The notes under the pieces: generated by a model | The model's database searches: none | The model's input: the letters and a program-made list of their open reading frames with translations, nothing else | What the model was told of the DNA's origin: nothing | Source: Cladopsammia gracilis | Taxonomy: Eukaryota > Cnidaria > Anthozoa > Scleractinia > Dendrophylliidae | Direction: 5' to 3' | Length of the DNA: 64,000 nt | Assembly (NCBI GenBank): GCA_022457155.1 | Contig: JAJGOT010000284.1 | Coordinates: 248,001-312,000, forward strand | Part shown: positions 54,674 to 64,000 of the stretch, one piece after another | Position numbering within the stretch: the first letter of the stretch is position 1 | How the letters are laid out: every line of letters starts with the position of its first letter | Made by a program: the position numbers and the translations under genes

Positions 54674-57600
54674 TTAAATAAGAAACGCGCCAAAGTAGCT
54701 GTGATAGCTCCACATGTAAATTTTGCAATTGCTGTAAACCGAAGTAAACGTGATGACGTCACCAGCCTTCAGAATGAATACGCCGCCTGCGTACAAGGAA
54801 CCGTCGTCTTTTCCCGAAGATGGCGAATGAATCATGGTTATGACTTTGTTGTTCACACGAAAATAGACTCTTCCATGGTGTTGGCGACGGTAGTAAATCT
54901 GAGCGTAGATGTAGTACCGTCCAGGGGTGGGCACAGTCAGTTTTCCATCCTGGTACTTCATGCCGCCTGCAAGATGGCTAATTGGAGCAGTGGCAGACCA
55001 GTCTTTTATCACTAAGAAGGCAAAGTATAAACATTTGAGTTCTGCAATTATAATTTACTCAATCTACACCAGAACTTATAGTACTGCGCTTAAATTATGA
55101 CTTCAAAAAGCGGTTCGCTTTAGTTATTTAGACAATTTGCACACAGAGGGAAACGGACCAATAAGGTTCAGCATGGTGTATTAATATAATGTCTAATTTG
55201 GTTTCATTTGAGATGAATAAGCTCATCTCAAAACAGTATTTTTTTCTTTAATAGCGTTTTTTAATCATCGCAAGCATTTAAGGGCCAAGTTACTTTTTAA
55301 ACAATATGTGATTATAAAGAAGTGAAAAGTGTTTAATTTGGAATAATTTTAAATTTTAGCTTCAAAAATACTGAAGCAAATAAGTGGAAAAAGCAAAACA
55401 AATTACTTTGATTGGCCTGGTAAGTCACGTCGCGTTTATTGACAGCTTCGATATGAGCAGATGGCTTGTTTGGATTCTGCAATGGAAAAGATAAAAGATG
55501 TCGGTTCCATGTGTCTATTGATAACTGACAAACCGACATGACAGAGCTGGTTTCATGAAATATTGGCTTGTTGTGTCATCTAACAGCATAGAAACGACGG
55601 TCTCTGAGTAATCTAAATAACTTTCAATTCATAATTCATTATTTTTAATTTTCAATTCAAACTTTTGCTATGTTGATAGCTACTGATGGATGGTCCATAT
55701 TTTATCTGACTGCAACTGAACTTTTGTATATATTATAGTTCAAATACTCTTGAATGCTTTGCTGAGGACTCAGGAACTCTTAACTTTGGGCCTCTTGTGA
55801 CTAAAATATATTCTCCGGCGGTGGTGATTTGTTTAAGAGTCTGGCCTCTATATCAGTATTAATAACTCATCAAATACCTTTTTCAAAAAGGTATTTGATG
55901 GACTTAAAGACAGTAACTTAAAACATGTCCAGAAAAGCTAGACCGCTTTAAGTTATTTTTATCTATGCTTAGCCTGCGAGCAGGCTCTACTATTTGAGTT
56001 TCGCGCGCGAGTATTATGCGAGCGATGATCATGAAGCTGCGAATTTAATACGAGCGAGAAAAGTAGAGCCTGCACGCAAGGCCCCGATTCACGAATTCCG
56101 CCCCCAACGGAAAAAGGCTTTTTTTGGCTGTCATCACTTTGTCATTATGCAGATTTTAATTGCTTATGTAATTGGCTTAAGTATAGTAGTTCCGCAAGGG
56201 AAAACACTCAATAAAAGTTCAAACATTTCATACTATACTATAAGTTATCTACAACACATAATTATGTATATATAGTCTGCAAGAATATCAATTAAAAAAA
56301 GAAGATCGACCAGTAAACGAAAGAAAAATGAATCAATTCGGCAACTAATTTAAGCTGGCCCGTGGGTATTGAAAAATTTGAAAAAAAAATGTGAAAATTT
56401 TACCGCAAATAGAGCATTTGTCACTGCCCGACTTCCGGTCACGTACAAGGAGGAGTAATTGCAAAACAGTCACTGAATATGTTTTGCTCATAAGTCGTTT
56501 TAAGACAAGCTCAATAAATTTCAGTGCTTTTAAAAATAATAGAAAAACCATCGTCCACTACAAAAAGTGATACACGTCTGCATGAAGCTGGAAACCGCCT
56601 GGTTCTCACTTGACAAGCCGGCCGTTGAAGTGGCGATGAGTGACGCTTTCTTTGTTTTCTTTCAAAAGCCATGACACCTGTCATATTTCACCAATCAGAT
56701 TGCTGCGTTCGTCGGCGAACGGAGGGAATTAAAAAATCAATAGCCCGCGTGCAGGCTCACTTTTCCTCGCCCCATTCTTCTCGCCGGCTTCGCCGGCTCA
56801 CAGCTCCGCCGCCAAGATACTCGCGCGATACCCCAAACAAGTGAGCCTGCTCGCAGGCTAATCTATGCTATTCAGGAATGCATATATTCTTTGAAATTCG
56901 TCTGCGCAAATGTTTCAACTGGAACTTCAGACGTTTTGTACTTGAAGTGTACTTAGAGGTTAGCGGGTATTTCTTACAAGGTCAATTAAAGTTATTTTTT
57001 GCCATTTGCCATTTACCATTTCTATCATTTTGAAATTTGTTTAGAACTGAATTTCATTGATATAACTTAGTTTCATATATGCAAGTCATACGGCTTGCAC
57101 CATTTACTTTTAGTAGTTTTGTCGAGAAACATACCTTAATATTCCGGTCGAGATTTTGAAAATCAAATTCATTTCTAGAATGTTTATTGGTAGCTCTTAC
57201 CTGTAAAGGACATTGGCAACTTGAAGGTGTTCCATTGTCACCTTTAGCTCCAGCGTCTCCTTTCACACCCTTCTCACCCTGAAAATGATACATTTATTGG
57301 GTTTTTAGTAGTGGGTTATAAATAATGAAAGACGATATCTGTTTTTACAAAAAAAAATAATAAAAAACGGCAGTCAGAGTTATAAAATTTGTTGTTACCT
57401 TTATGCCTCCATTGCCGTGAACATTGATGTTAATGGGACAGGTGGGAGTTGCACAAACGTTCTGTGAAACAAAAAAAAGATTGACGAGAATTATCTAGTC
57501 TCGATATGAAATTAGACTTTCGATTCTTTGAATGATTGAAGTGGAACTTTCAGTGTAATAAATCTGAATTTAATGAACCAAGAGTTATTTTGGACCCGCG

Positions 57601-58408
57601 TATTTTGTTTTGTGCGGCCAAGCTCGCAACACGATTGCTGAATAAAACCGCGGCAACTTCATCTTTAGGACAACAAGTGATATAAAGCGAACGAAACCGT
57701 CGTCTCTATCTCTAACAGATTCAATTATTCTTGCTGTTGATTTTGTTATTGTTAATTTTAGTGAAGCCGCAAGTTTGCCTATCAATTTTTTTAACGCTGA
57801 TCTACAGTAGCTGTGAGACTGCGAAGAACTGTTGTTTGCGTTAGAACAATAGACGCTGAAAAACTCACGAAAAATTCATTTTTTTCAAATATCTTCTTTT
57901 TGATTTGAAGAAATGGGAAATTATACATTACAAAATGAGTAAGTTTCGAATTTAAACACTAAAAATTCAAAGTTTCAAATAGGAGCTGAACGGTCTAAGA
58001 CAACCTTCGTGAGCTATCAAGGACAAGGGTGAATTATAATTTAGAAAGAGTAGCTTAACAACATATATATCTGAATTAGAAATGTACTAAAAAAAATATA
58101 GTTTAACGCATTTTTTCTAGCTATTAAATTTCTTCTACTCCTTAACTGATTTTAAACTGTTAATTCAATTAAATTACAGAGCTTCTAGCCTAAGTTCGCT
58201 TTAAATCTTCAACTGGTACTGACAAGAAGCCCAATCCTGTTTCGCCGATCCGGACTAATTACAAAAGAAATTAAAATCGAAGTACCAACGTTGTTAGTTG
58301 GAGGAAAAGGAAATTATCGACACTTACTTTGTTTCCAGATGTATTTCCCCCTTGGCAAAAGTACAAGTTGGTCCAAACCAGGGCAACACAGATAAAAACG
58401 AACTTCAT
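54674..58408 (-). CDS. TNF-superfamily ligand with short collagen-like segment (gene B, five exons)
   Basis: Exons in transcription order: 58408..58328, 57461..57399, 57278..57201, 55476..55407 and 55011..54674, all with GT/AG borders and matching the phases of gene A. The product is 209 residues; two extra residues (SS) follow the collagen run. The leader is MKFVFICVALVWTNLYF. The TNF domain keeps SHLAGGMKYQDGKLTVP, PGRYYIYAQIYY, LYAGGVFILKAGD and YFGAFLI, with changes clustered in loops (for example HSPSSGKDDG versus QSPTAGKDEG). All frames are intact. Intron 3 is enlarged by about 1.2 kb, including a 9-bp-TSD element. The gene is oriented opposite to gene A and lies outside the large inverted repeat. 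Confidence 0.88.
55970..56860. mobile_element. 0.9 kb TIR element with 9-bp duplication in intron 3 of gene B
   Basis: Ends TAGCCTGCGAGCAGGCTC and inverse, flanked by ATCTATGCT at 55961..55969 and 56861..56869. A 9-bp duplication suggests a Mutator-like mover. It sits in a larger stretch (about 55735..56945) missing from gene A, where ACTTTTGT runs directly to TTAGAGGTTAGCGGG (on the + strand of B). The interior has GC-rich hairpins (GCCGGCTTCGCCGGC) but no transposase. Confidence 0.85.
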
Positions 58409-58945
58409 CTCGCGATCGAAAGCGCTTAGTTTGTCTCTTCGAAATAATAACGTAGAATGAGGCGCAGGGTGAAATGATTTTTGCCATAGGTCGCTGAATT
58501 GTTTATTAACTTTAAGCGCAAGTAAAAACAAGAACTACCCCAGGGTATGATGCAATAATTTAATATGACGAGGCATTTATATTTTATTCATATTCATGGT
58601 TCTTGAATTTCGTTCCTGTTGAGGAATTTACTTTTCAGTTTCCACTTGAAAAAGTGGAAACTGAAAAATAAATAAAATGTTGTTTGTAATTGGGGTTAGG
58701 AAAGCTGAAGTAATAGTGTTATAAGAAAAACTTACACGATTTGGTCTGTAGGTATAGCGCACTAGCTCTGGGTTTTTTATGCGTTGTGTTTGACATATTA
58801 ATTAATCAGTACTTTTGCGGTAAAGGTAATTACGAAGAACTGAACAAACATGATGATTAACATATTTTTCAGACATTTCATAGATACAAACACTGGTCCG
58901 CCGGTTCTTCAATTCGGCACAGCCAAGTCAAGAAAGTTCTGCAGT
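58409..58945 (-). promoter_or_regulatory. Conserved upstream block of TNF gene B
   Basis: Inverted counterpart of 7960..8463, ending near 58940 with GACTTGGCTGTGCCGAA-type sequence. It differs by scattered changes and by the hairpin at 58632..58667. The promoter and 5' UTR should lie here; no TATA box was fixed. Confidence 0.5.
58632..58667. repeat. Perfect 16-bp hairpin upstream of gene B
   Basis: TTTTCAGTTTCCACTT, loop GAAA, then the exact inverse. Gene A has only one imperfect arm at the same place (GTGGAGACTAAAAAATC). It looks like a quasi-palindrome corrected to perfection in copy B. Confidence 0.85.
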
Positions 58946-61490
58946 AGTAATTTAATGTTAGTTTTAAACGATTCAGGCGTCGTATGTTAAAAAAAATGGT
59001 CTTACATGTGATGTTATTTGCGGAAAAAAAAAACCAGACATCTCTGAATATTTATGTTTTAAGTGGACTTTTCTTCCTATGTCGCTCGCTAAGCCTTATC
59101 AATCAGTCCATTCAGGGGATAGCAAAATATAAAATGACAATTATTTCACATGAAGTTGCTAAATATTGCTTGAGCTTGATATACAATTTGTAGATAATTT
59201 AACTCTCAAGATAAACCATTTGACATATTTAGATTCCCTATATCTGCTATACCATATAGATTTTGCACACAGCTGGATACAATGTTATTGCCCATGCAGG
59301 GATTTTTACCGAGAAGTAAAATCCCGGGGAGGCGTCCTTGTAGTCCGCGCGTATATAAAATAAAGTACTTACAGTTAAAGTATACAGTCGGTATACCAGC
59401 CGAGATCAAATCTCGATTTACCTGAACAGGGCGCGCACGGAATAGATGGGTAATGATGACGTGGCATTAGTAAATGTCCGAACGGAATATATGCGTAATG
59501 TTTACGTCACAATATGAGCGATTTCAGTTATTCAAAAATTTAAGAACTTGAAAATCTTGATTTCTTTTGCAGTAAAAGGAATGTGTCGCTGCAAAACAAC
59601 GATTTGTCAGTCATTTTGTCATCCAAAACAACGACGTTTCTGGACTCTTTAAGAGACATACCGTAAATCCATGACCAATTTAAGCTTTTCAAAGCTTTGT
59701 TAAGCAAACTTAATTCCAAACATGTCCAAAGAGTTGCGCTAACATTATTTTGCAGTAACAAAAGCTAGTGTTGAAGAAACCTGACGACATGACGCGATCA
59801 AGAAGAAAACAAGAGGATTGCGAATGAATAAGTTAAAACACTGGCTAGAATCAATCTGGAACGTCCAAAAAGAATCTGGAATGGACTGATAAGTCTAAAA
59901 TAAACCAATCACTGACCAGCTACTCATTGAGTCATCTTGTAATACTAAATAAGTATAAATTAACGAATCAGCTAGCAGTATTTTGACAGGTCATCATAGA
60001 TAAACTCATTGAGTACAAAACAAAACTCTTTGACTACAAAATCGACTTATTCAGTACGAACGTAAACTGAAAAAGTCTTTTTCAACGAATAAAAAGCCGC
60101 ATATTAGATTATCCAATTTTCGTTCCTATTACGTTCATCGATCCATTCGTACACGTTTTGGCGCCTTATCATTCTGACTTAGCGCCAAAAAGATAATTAA
60201 TTACAATCACGGTACACTTAAAATTATTCAGAAAAACTGTGCACTGTATTAAATTCTTCAGAAAAAAAGGCAGTTTTGTATTAAAATATGCGTTTTCCCC
60301 GCAATAGCAAAGCCAAACGGTTACAAACAAACGCAGTTAGATCGTTGACGCGTATTTTAAAAAACCGCTCTTGTACTGTGAAGTGTATCTTTGTTTATGT
60401 TTCATGTGATGGTAAAATTAGCAACTCTACATTGTACATTGCTAAAACAATATTAATTTTTATCTCGTTAAAGCGCATGCGCGCATAACGAGATATAGGA
60501 GTCACTAGAATATGGGGACAAAAGTTGTTAACAAATTTTTGTGGACTTTTGTCCGGGGGGGTTAGTTGTTTCTTCTTTATAGAAGCTATATTAGGGCATC
60601 GAGGATATGGTTGGTTAAACCGGTTAGGATTTCAAGAAGGGCATCACATACTGCTCCTAAAATTTTTGGGGAGCACCCCCGGACCTATTGTTAATTTCCC
60701 TTGGGTATCGGGATGTCAAAACTTGTGACGAACTTGTCATATCTTACATTACGTTACCGCAAAGGTATTAAGTTCTTCTTAAGTTTCGATATCTCACGTT
60801 ACCTATCAGTTTCAATCATTTGTCGTAAAGCCATTAAAGCTGCATTGCGTTTTTTTTTTGGCAAACGCAGTTTGAGAATTTCACGGTGTATTTTTACGAA
60901 TGGAGACGTTTTAAGAAAGTTAAATGGGACGGGAAAGTTTGTGTTTTAATATGAGCGATATGGCAGAGCAAAATTGCGTTTGTTCTATTTTGATTCATTG
61001 CTATTACGGTTTGATTATGCAATAGTATGGGAACGACGTCATAGTTTTGTTTATTTAGCTACCGTGCACAAGGATATTATGCGGATTGTGCGACTGAATT
61101 TGTTTTGCGGGAGGATATTTTTGCGGGTCGCGGAGACAGCTAAAATTTGCTGGAAGGAAATGCTTGCGGATTTCTGGGCAAGTATAAATAAAATCCAAGG
61201 CATCGGTATTAAACTGCAATTTTACTTCCTGACCGGAGGTTTGTATAGTTCCCATAGTTATGGTTGCTGTTCTGGCGCCAATATGAACATAAACAACGAG
61301 AAAACTAGTGAGTGAATTATTGTACGTTGTTGTAAAAACGTATCAGTATTATGATAACAGTCTCTGGTTCGTTTGAGGACGTGTCTGGAGTTGAATCAGG
61401 AATACAAATGACTGTTGTGCCGGTCGTCTCGGAGTTCACTGTTATGAGAATTATGAGTTATGAGAGTTCACCGTTCTGTAAAACGCGGAC
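58946..61490. other. Unassigned 2.5 kb upstream of the retroelement
   Basis: Several open frames overlap at 60525..61315 (113 codons the longest, 60974..61315) and, on minus, 61055..61255. None has a recognisable domain, clear splice sites or a second copy. The two strands are equally open, so I do not call a gene. 60540..60720 is GC-richer than the surroundings. Confidence 0.35.
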
Positions 61491-61494
61491 CGGA

Positions 61495-61580
61495 TGGCGG
61501 CAGATGGCGGATGGCGGATGGCGGACGGCGGATAATAAAATGCGGATAACAAAATGCGGATGATAAAATGCGGATGAAAA
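61495..61580 (+). repeat. GGCGGATG / AAATGCGGAT short tandem repeats
   Basis: About four CAGATGGCGGATGGCGGA-type units pass into three AAAATGCGGATGAT-type units. The unit changes by small steps, as in slippage. Open frames on both strands across it are repeat artefacts. Confidence 0.8.
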
Positions 61581-61815
61581 AAACAACAGAAAAATAATTC
61601 CTTACGATTTTTACAAAAAAAAAAACAAAGAAAGAAAAGCAGAAATAACTTTAAAATGGCACGAAACAAAAACACGAAACAGTAACTTTATTGTCCAAAC
61701 TGTCTTCAAGTTCCACTTCATGCCTCACTCAACCCTAGTTGGAAAATATATGAATGTTGCGTTTCGAGCCCCTCCCCTAGGTTTGACCGATTGTGCAGTC
61801 TGCACGTGTTTGAGG

Positions 61816-61871
61816 ATGGAGTCCGACGAGTGTGACGATTACGGGCTTTTAAAATCTGTGTTTAGGAAACG
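61816..61871 (+). other. Candidate first coding exon before the DIRS-like relic
   Basis: ATG opens MESDECDDYGLLKSVFRK and a split codon, followed by a strong donor GTAAGT. No acceptor in phase could be fixed downstream before the RNase H relic. It could be a host exon or a leader of the retroelement. Weak support. Confidence 0.25.
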
Positions 61872-62156
61872 GTAAGTTAGTAGAGTTCTTAAATTCGATT
61901 TAACTTCACCTGTTACTTTGCTTCACAAACAATCTTTGCTGACTTTTTATTCGTGTTTGTATCTGGTTCGTTGAAGAGTCAGGAAGGTGATGCAGTTGAG
62001 TGTTTTTATCATAGATATGTTAAAAGGGTTAATTACTACACTAGTTTCCGTTATGGATATCTTTGGAATGCATGTATTCAGATAAGACCTTTTTGAGTGT
62101 TCCACTGTCACGATCATTCATTCCTGTGTTATCCTTTGTGAAAGCAAGAGCAACAC

Positions 62157-62602
62157 TACAATGGTGTCTCAGTGATTCCGACCGCCATTACTGTGTCCGA
62201 TCCAGAACTGTTGGCATGTGATGCTTGTCTTGATGCTTGTGGTGCAGTGTGTTTTGGGGAATTCTTCCATGCCAAGTTTCCTCCTTTTATTGCTAGTCAA
62301 CATTTGAACATTAACCAGCTCGAACTGCTTACAATCAGGTCAGCGTATACGCACTGAACAATCAACGTTCAACGAACGCCTTCATGCAGCGTTGTCTACG
62401 TGAACTTTGGTTGTTGCTGTCTCTTAACAATATCCGTTTATCTGCGCGTTACATTAGCGGGAAGTCTAACGTTTTAGCGGATGCGTTGAGTCGTTCTCAC
62501 TTAGACTCCTCGAACTCAGAATATGTGCAGCATGCCGTAGCTACCTTGAACATTACCCAAGTATTTCCTAGCGACTCTAAGTTCGTTTTTAATGTATATT
62601 AA
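62157..62602 (+). pseudogene. DIRS-like retroelement, RNase H domain with internal deletion
   Basis: First part: NGVSVIPTAITVSDPELLAC, DACLDACGAVCFGEFFHAKF and HLNINQLELLTI, the N-terminal half of the RNase H found in DIRS-type elements (first catalytic Asp in the DACL motif, Glu in QLELL). The frame then jumps: the second part reads ALNNQRSTNAFMQRCLREL, LSLNNIRLSARYISGKSNVL and ADALSRSHLDSS, with the final Asp in LADALSR. The segment between, including the usual HCDN motif, is missing, so the enzyme is dead. Reverse transcriptase is not found upstream. The tyrosine recombinase follows about 100 bp downstream on the same strand. Confidence 0.8.
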
Positions 62603-62699
62603 GTAGCTACTTCCATTTATTTTCATAAATCCTTATTAAGTTTATTGATTTTTTTTTCTTTCTGTTTTTCAATTTAATCTCGCAGATCACATCGACGCT

Positions 62700-63676
62700 T
62701 TGCAGCGCTAGCAGTATTTAGGAACTATTCAGGTCCATGCTTTTTGCGACTACACAAAGCGCTCTATGAGATGCTATATGCGAACATATTTATTGTTTTG
62801 CCAATATTTCGATTTCTTACCTTTTCCAGTTTCCAAATCCGTTTATTTGCTTTATTTAGTTTTTTTTTGTCACGTTCTTTAACGTCATACCGTTCGATCG
62901 TTAATTATTTGAGCATTATTTCACATATTAACCGCTCGTGTGGTGCCAGTTTTGCCTTTCTTCACGATTATGACGTTTATCTTGCCAAACGAGCGGTGCG
63001 TCGGATCTTGGGTGATTGTGTCGCACGAAAAGAACCGATCACTGTTGAGATCCTTTTACAATTGTCCCGTATTTTCGATTTAGATAATCATTTGCACGTC
63101 TGCATGCGTGCTTTATTTTTAGTAGCCTTATTTTCTTTTTTACGTATCTCTAATTTAGTACCGTATAAGTTGTCTGAAATTGGCGATTCCCAGGCGTATT
63201 TTTTGACGCTATCTAGCGTGACTTTCACACCGCAAGGGGTTTTGTTGCGCATCACGCGCACGGAGACACTCCAGTTTCGGGAGCGGGTTTTAGAAATTCC
63301 CTTGCCGTTTATTCCCGGTTCGCCCCTTTGTCCTGTCACCGCGCTTAGGCAGTATTTAGCTAGTGTACAATTGTCGCCCTCCACCATTATTCGTTTGTCA
63401 ATCTCGGGGATCGAACAAGCCTATCTTGGCTCACCAGTATAACGCTTTTATTAAGAAGTCACTTTCAGCCATTGGGTTTAATCCCGCACAGTATTCCTCG
63501 CACAGTTTTCGTCGCGGGGGCGCTACATTTGCTTTTTGTAATCGAGCGCCTACAGCTTTTATTAAATCGCATGGCGATTGGAAGAGTGACGCATATTTAG
63601 TCTATCTCACTCTTTCCAACGAAAATAAGTTTAAAATTCTCCATTCTATCACAACCAGACTTTCTCCCACATCGTA
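62700..63676 (+). pseudogene. DIRS-like tyrosine recombinase, frameshifted
   Basis: First frame (to 63442): an N-terminal helical part with YRSIVNYLSIISHINRSCG, then LFLVALFSFLRISNLVPYKL with the first catalytic Arg, then LEIPLPFIPGSPLCPVTALR. A one-base shift near 63385 moves to a second frame (to 63676): LFVCQSRGSNKPILAHQYNA, SSHSFRRGGATFAFC with the HxxR pair, HGDWKSDAYLVYL with the second His and the nucleophile Tyr. All catalytic residues are visible but split between frames. Family knowledge: such enzymes integrate circular DNA copies of YR retroelements. The region before 62744 has stops, so the start is uncertain. Confidence 0.85.
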
Positions 63677-63679
63677 ACT

Positions 63680-64000
63680 TCTTCTTCTCAAACCCTTATT
63701 TCATTCTTTTTTCCCCTTTGGGTTTGGCGGTCTAGGGTGTTATCTCTTGTGCAGTATCAATTTTGAATAAACATCCGTTTAAACCCCATCTACTGAGTCT
63801 GTTTGTAGTAGTAATTGCAAAACAGTGTCTATCCATATCAAATACCCTTGCATTGCATGACAATCCGAGTTTTATGACCTCAATAAACAAAATTTTAGAA
63901 ACCTTCCAAGGTATATCAGATACAAATTCTCTTTTCGTGGAAAATAGTCAGAAATCCATGAAAATTTTCTTAAATAGAATTATTAATAATATAGAATCAG
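63680..64000. other. 3' flank of the tyrosine recombinase
   Basis: AATAAA at about 63766 and again near 63882 could serve as the element's poly(A) signals. The terminal repeats expected of DIRS-like elements could not be identified inside the window. Confidence 0.4.

Noticed and set aside
54596..55015. 139-codon ORF opposite TNF gene B exon 5 (and 11264..11578 minus opposite gene A)
   Set aside because: Antisense shadow of the conserved TNF exon; the TNF frame has the splice borders and family motifs.
63088..63387. 99-codon minus-strand ORF
   Set aside because: Shadow of the tyrosine recombinase frame.
1..64000. Endogenous virus or LTR retrotransposon
   Set aside because: No LTR pairs, protease/integrase or viral structural motifs were recognised. 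The only RT-related sequences are the L1-type relic, the Penelope-like ends and the DIRS-like fragment.

Overview
This is a gene-poor, AT-rich, repeat-dense piece of a eukaryotic nuclear genome. Introns with GT/AG borders, AATAAA poly(A) signals, many short TIR elements, a tRNA-derived SINE, a Penelope-like relic, an L1-type RT relic and a DIRS-like tyrosine-recombinase retroelement all fit an invertebrate animal. The TNF-ligand genes and repeat style suggest an anthozoan, most likely a stony coral; that is inference, as no search could be run. Nothing prokaryotic or viral was seen.

The best-supported genes are two paralogous five-exon TNF-superfamily ligands: copy A on + (8464..11605, 207 aa) and copy B on - (54674..58408, 209 aa). 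Each encodes a signal peptide, a Cys-containing linker, a short Gly-X-Y collagen-like run and a TNF-homology domain ending in FGAFLI. A third copy at 5780..6350 keeps only the upstream region and exon 1, joined to downstream flank by a deletion. Both full copies keep a second in-frame donor after the collagen exon.

Region 1..22075: a long inverted repeat (arms 1..2404 and 19313..22075) encloses about 17 kb with gene A, the truncated copy, three copies of a flanking block (R1-R3), a head-to-head pair of Penelope GIY-YIG ends, an L1-type RT relic, and a 2.5 kb TA-flanked element carrying a broken PIF1-like helicase exon and a nested Harbinger-like element with a Myb/SANT-like ORF.

Region 23.3..37.3 kb: two large tandem segmental copies and a truncated third carry exon-like blocks of an unrecognised gene or genes, many poly(A)-signal plus GU-rich cassettes, and unit-specific insertions whose empty sites are visible in the other unit.

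Region 38.1..54.3 kb: nested non-autonomous elements. These include a 5 kb TTAA-type element with inverted palindromic minisatellites near its ends, a 1.78 kb near-perfect foldback, 9-bp-TSD elements, a tRNA-like core and a SINE.

Region 54.3..64 kb: gene B, with a 0.9 kb 9-bp-TSD element in intron 3, then mostly unassigned sequence, and finally a decayed DIRS-like RNase H plus tyrosine recombinase. Because many insertions lie in duplicated segments, empty and filled sites can be compared inside the window, which gives a partial history of the locus.
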